Assembly (NCBI GenBank): GCA_001579985.1
Contig: LRSR01001910.1
Coordinates: 1 to 20,961 of the forward strand
DNA length: 20,961 nucleotides
Source: Hypsibius dujardini
Taxonomy: Eukaryota; Tardigrada; Eutardigrada; Parachela; Hypsibiidae
Reading direction: 5' to 3'
Position 1 is the stretch's first letter. Every line of letters starts with the position of its first letter. This document shows positions 18,456-20,961 of this stretch, one piece after another. Made by a program: the position numbers and the translations under genes. The notes under the pieces are model-generated. The model was not told where the DNA came from and did not search any database. It worked only from the letters and a program-made list of their open reading frames with translations.

Positions 18456-19469
18456 ATGGCTAACTTTACTGCCAACTCGTCAGCGGCGGCCATGCTAAAT
18501 GTGAGCAGCAGTCGTTCCAACTGCAGCTTGACTGCAGCTCAGAATAATTCCCTCAACGTCCTACCGCTGACATTGAGTTTCGTGATAATGGCCTGCCAAC
18601 TGTGCAACCTCATCGTCTTCCACTTTTGGCGCGACAAAGAACCCTTCATCCACCTTCATGTGGCACTGGCTTGGACGTCCCTGATGTCGTCCGCCATTAC
18701 CTGCGGCATACCGTTGGTTCGGATGCTGCCGCGGCATGAACCGGTCAGTGTGACCTTGATCCTGATTTCTGGACGATTCTACGAGTTCGGGACGAACCTC
18801 AACTTGATGATACTAGTGGCAATCAGCGTGGACCGTTGGCTGTCCGTAGAGTACCCCATCCCTTACAGGGACCAAATATCTAAACGGATAGTTCGGAGGA
18901 TGATATGGCTGGCTTGGATGGTGACCATACTTATAACCGTGCCAGGGATGATTCTCTACTTTCAATCCAGCGACGTGCGTTGCGATGCGCCGATTCGAGA
19001 GATCTCCTCGACCGGTCGTTCTATTTGGAAGGTTCTCACCGGTCCCCTGATTCTGGCCTTTCTCATGATCTTTCAAGGACGGATCTTCGTGATCGCGGTG
19101 AAGATGAAGCTTCGGTTAATACGGGCTCAACGTCGCACCCACGCAGCCCTCAGGCGACCTAGCCAGACCATGGCAGGGATCGTGTGGGGCTCTCTGCGAG
19201 CCAGCATGGTCATCACGTTGGTCAGCGTGGTGACGCAGTCTCCGTTCATGTTTGATTTCTACCGGTACATCCGCGATCCCACCCTCCAGCGAGCGTTCGC
19301 TTTGCTACCGGCAATCCAGCACATGTATTCGCCCATTGTCTACCTTCTGTTTTTCTCACAGTTCCGGGCTGTCCTGCGTCGTGGATGGGGTCGACTTGTT
19401 CGTGGGACCGTCTTGATAATATCTGCGTTGTCCGGTGTGGAGCCTGCTGCGCAATCAATCCCACCGTAG
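18456..19469 (+). CDS. Rhodopsin-like (class A) G-protein-coupled receptor
   Basis: A single exon of 337 residues. ATG 18456 has a strong context (A at -3, G at +4), while an in-frame ATG at 18384 has a weak one. The extracellular N-terminus is rich in N-glycosylation sites (NFT, NSS, NVS, NCS, NNS). Seven hydrophobic segments lie at roughly 36-58, 64-83, 111-127, 149-169, 189-213, 249-267 and 280-301. TM3 ends in DRW (126-128), the DRY-type motif. TM7 has SPIVY (292-296) in place of NPxxY. The loop between TM5 and TM6 is basic and moderately long. The usual Cys just before TM3 is not visible, although loop 2 has one (VRCDAP). A short C-terminal tail follows. Plasma-membrane receptor coupling to G proteins is expected from the family. 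The ligand is unknown; the divergent style resembles lineage-expanded invertebrate orphan or peptide-type receptors. Confidence 0.85.
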   Translation: MANFTANSSAAAMLNVSSSRSNCSLTAAQNNSLNVLPLTLSFVIMACQLCNLIVFHFWRDKEPFIHLHVALAWTSLMSSAITCGIPLVRMLPRHEPVSVTLILISGRFYEFGTNLNLMILVAISVDRWLSVEYPIPYRDQISKRIVRRMIWLAWMVTILITVPGMILYFQSSDVRCDAPIREISSTGRSIWKVLTGPLILAFLMIFQGRIFVIAVKMKLRLIRAQRRTHAALRRPSQTMAGIVWGSLRASMVITLVSVVTQSPFMFDFYRYIRDPTLQRAFALLPAIQHMYSPIVYLLFFSQFRAVLRRGWGRLVRGTVLIISALSGVEPAAQSIPP

Positions 19470-19789
19470 CTTAGACCGTATACACCGGACGGCGTTCAAA
19501 AGATTCCGTGAGTCATCAAGTCATCCGGCGGATCGGACGTGGTTGACTACATTAACTTGCACGACGGAAGGTGGAGACCAAAGAGACCAATGAAGGATTT
19601 CAAAATATCGTTAATGGGGAGCATCAACGCAGCGAAGTACGGGATCGTCCAATGCAATAATTCACCGTTTCCCGGAGGCGAATGGTCCATCACATGGTCC
19701 TATGACGCTCCGCGTTCTACTGTCTTAGTGCCTTACGTTCTCTGTGTTCTTTGTTCACATTAGATTCCAAGCGACTTATGGTTCTGGTA
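19470..19789. other. 3' flank of the GPCR, no gene seen
   Basis: A 74-codon plus-strand frame at 19539-19763 has no recognisable features. Nothing else could be supported. Confidence 0.4.
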
Positions 19790-20106
19790 TGAGGTAAGGG
19801 CACTGGAATGGGCCACTTGTTTTTCCCGTACCCTGGAATGGACCACCCTGGAATCACAACTTCCACACAAGTTTTGGCTATCACTAAGGTTCTAAGCGAC
19901 AGAAAATATTTGATAATTCGGTGGAACGCGTATCAGATATGAAAAACAATTGTGGGAACATGTTTAAAAAAGAAAAAGCTCCATTGGACGATTGGAGGAA
20001 GTCAACTGTAGAGGTCGCTGACTACGCAGTAACTTATTTGTTTTTGATTAATTTGCGACAGAGCGCCCCCTGCCGCCCAGTGGTCCATTCCAGTGCCCTT
20101 ACCTCA
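19790..20106. mobile_element. 317-bp MITE flanked by TA (mariner-like)
   Basis: Terminal inverted repeats of about 30 bp begin TGAGGTAAGGGCACTGGAAT, continue GG(G/A)CCACT, and are exact apart from one base. TA sits on each side (19788-19789 and 20107-20108), as expected for Tc1/mariner-type insertion. The interior repeats CCTGGAATGGACCA and has no significant coding frame. Confidence 0.8.
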
Positions 20107-20108
20107 TA

Positions 20109-20562
20109 CTGTCTTACAGGTCCGTCGACGTGTAGAGAGTAACGCGTAAAGTTCAGTAGTGACTCTTCCATCGTACTGGGCGGACTGCTCGCAGCTTCCT
20201 TGATCAGGAATCGGTGTGTGGTTTGTTTTGCTTTGGTCTCTGTAAATATTGCATAGCTCAAGCCGCGGTTGGATCTCCCGTCCTCGCGTCGGGATTGTCT
20301 AGCCGTTAGGTAGGGAAGCCATCTTCTGTAGCCTTGTGATGATGATCGTCCATCGTCTCTGCTCATCGGTATCGGCATCAGTACCACCCTGACTCATCAA
20401 TCGCTTGCAACGTCTCAGTCCAACGACATGAGTGACCATCACAAACCGTACCTTGCCCATATATGACACACACGTAATGACATGTTCTTCATTGGTAAAC
20501 AGACTTAGAATACTTCTTACGTTAACGAGGTCACGACGTTTTGGGTGATTGAAGGTAACCAT
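20109..20562 (-). other. Weak minus-strand coding candidate
   Basis: ATG 20562 opens an 87-codon frame, MVTFNHPKRRDLVN then FTNEEHVITCVSYMGK. GTAAGA after codon 14 and GTACGG after GGCAAG are possible donors. An overlapping frame (to about 20125) contains an acceptor-like ATATTTACAG followed by ETKAKQTTHRFLIKEAASS and a GTAAGA donor after VDGP. The donor and acceptor phases I tried do not agree, so I do not propose a gene model. It may be a fragment of a gene or chance. Confidence 0.25.
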
Positions 20563-20961
20563 TTTTTGATATCTTCAACCACCTAATGAGTTAAAGCAGA
20601 CATGGATCTCGTGGAAGGTGGTACTTTATTACTGGTATTACCACTCCGCGTCTGGTCATCTCCTATCGTTATTAGTATACAAGTACTTTCGTACGAGGTA
20701 AAGGCCGTTAACCAGGCCGCTTTTAGAAATCGTAACTTAACCAGGCCGGCAGGCTAACAGGTGGCGCATATGTCGTTTTTGCAAAGTCAACCCAGGGAGA
20801 TGGAACCGAAGTGGCGCCTCTACCGGACTACTTACACACTTCTCCATTGAGATTCTTCTATTCCATTTTTTGGACTCAAATTCAAACCGTGAAGCTTAGG
20901 AACGAACTAAAATGGGTCAGAGAATTTTTCTGAATGTTTTCAAGCCATCTGTTATGGCATG
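20563..20961. other. Window end, nothing recognised
   Basis: No coding frame or repeat that I can support. ACCAGGCCG occurs twice near 20715-20750. Confidence 0.4.

Noticed and set aside
18813-19464. Minus-strand and alternate-frame reading frames across the intact GPCR
   Set aside because: They are shadows of the GPCR coding sequence and lack independent features.

Overview
The window looks like nuclear DNA of a small invertebrate. Every gene I could rebuild is eukaryotic: short GT-AG introns (about 69-270 bp, with larger ones where repeats have landed), good start contexts such as AAGATGG, no operon-type ribosome binding sites, and two rhodopsin-like GPCR loci. The GPCR style, the compact introns and the dense small inverted-repeat transposons make a tardigrade (Hypsibius-like) my best guess. 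That is inference from protein style, not a database match.

Left part, 1-8900: a near-perfect foldback element (49-424), a broken GTPase paralog (583-1785, minus) and a transposase-like HTH scrap (2253-2399). Then comes the main gene, a five-exon minus-strand gene (8879 down to 2979). All four introns agree in phase, giving a predicted 1027-residue protein. It has a novel N-terminal half of about 517 residues and a C-terminal P-loop GTPase with helical or coiled-coil tail. Two of its introns are packed with repeats. Intron 2 holds a degenerate AT-rich tandem array split by a foldback of about 720 bp. Intron 4 holds a TIR element with an ATT target duplication that itself contains a nested 210-bp element with a TAA duplication.

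Middle part, 8900-14680: a possible Tc1-like transposase scrap interrupted by a second, inverted copy of the intron-4 element (9589-10191). Next is an unrecognised five-exon minus gene with a signal-like N-terminus (12314 down to 10887). A hAT-like MITE with 8-bp target duplications follows (12413-12640), then a two-exon minus gene for a small two-TM protein with a Cys cluster (13295 down to 12771), and another large foldback element (13428-13856).

Right part, 14680-20961: an unrecognised 115-aa minus gene diverges from a two-exon plus gene (130 aa), which is followed by a small membrane-segment frame. A GPCR fragment (TM1-TM4 only, minus, at least three exons, probably decaying) lies head-to-head with an apparently complete single-exon GPCR (18456-19469, plus). 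A TA-flanked MITE (19790-20106) and a weakly coding minus region end the window.

There is no sign of an operon-like system or CRISPR. The most interesting content is the reconstructed novel-domain GTPase with its decaying neighbour. The neighbour keeps a Cys/His-rich segment that the intact gene has lost. The layered transposon insertions inside its introns are the second point of interest.
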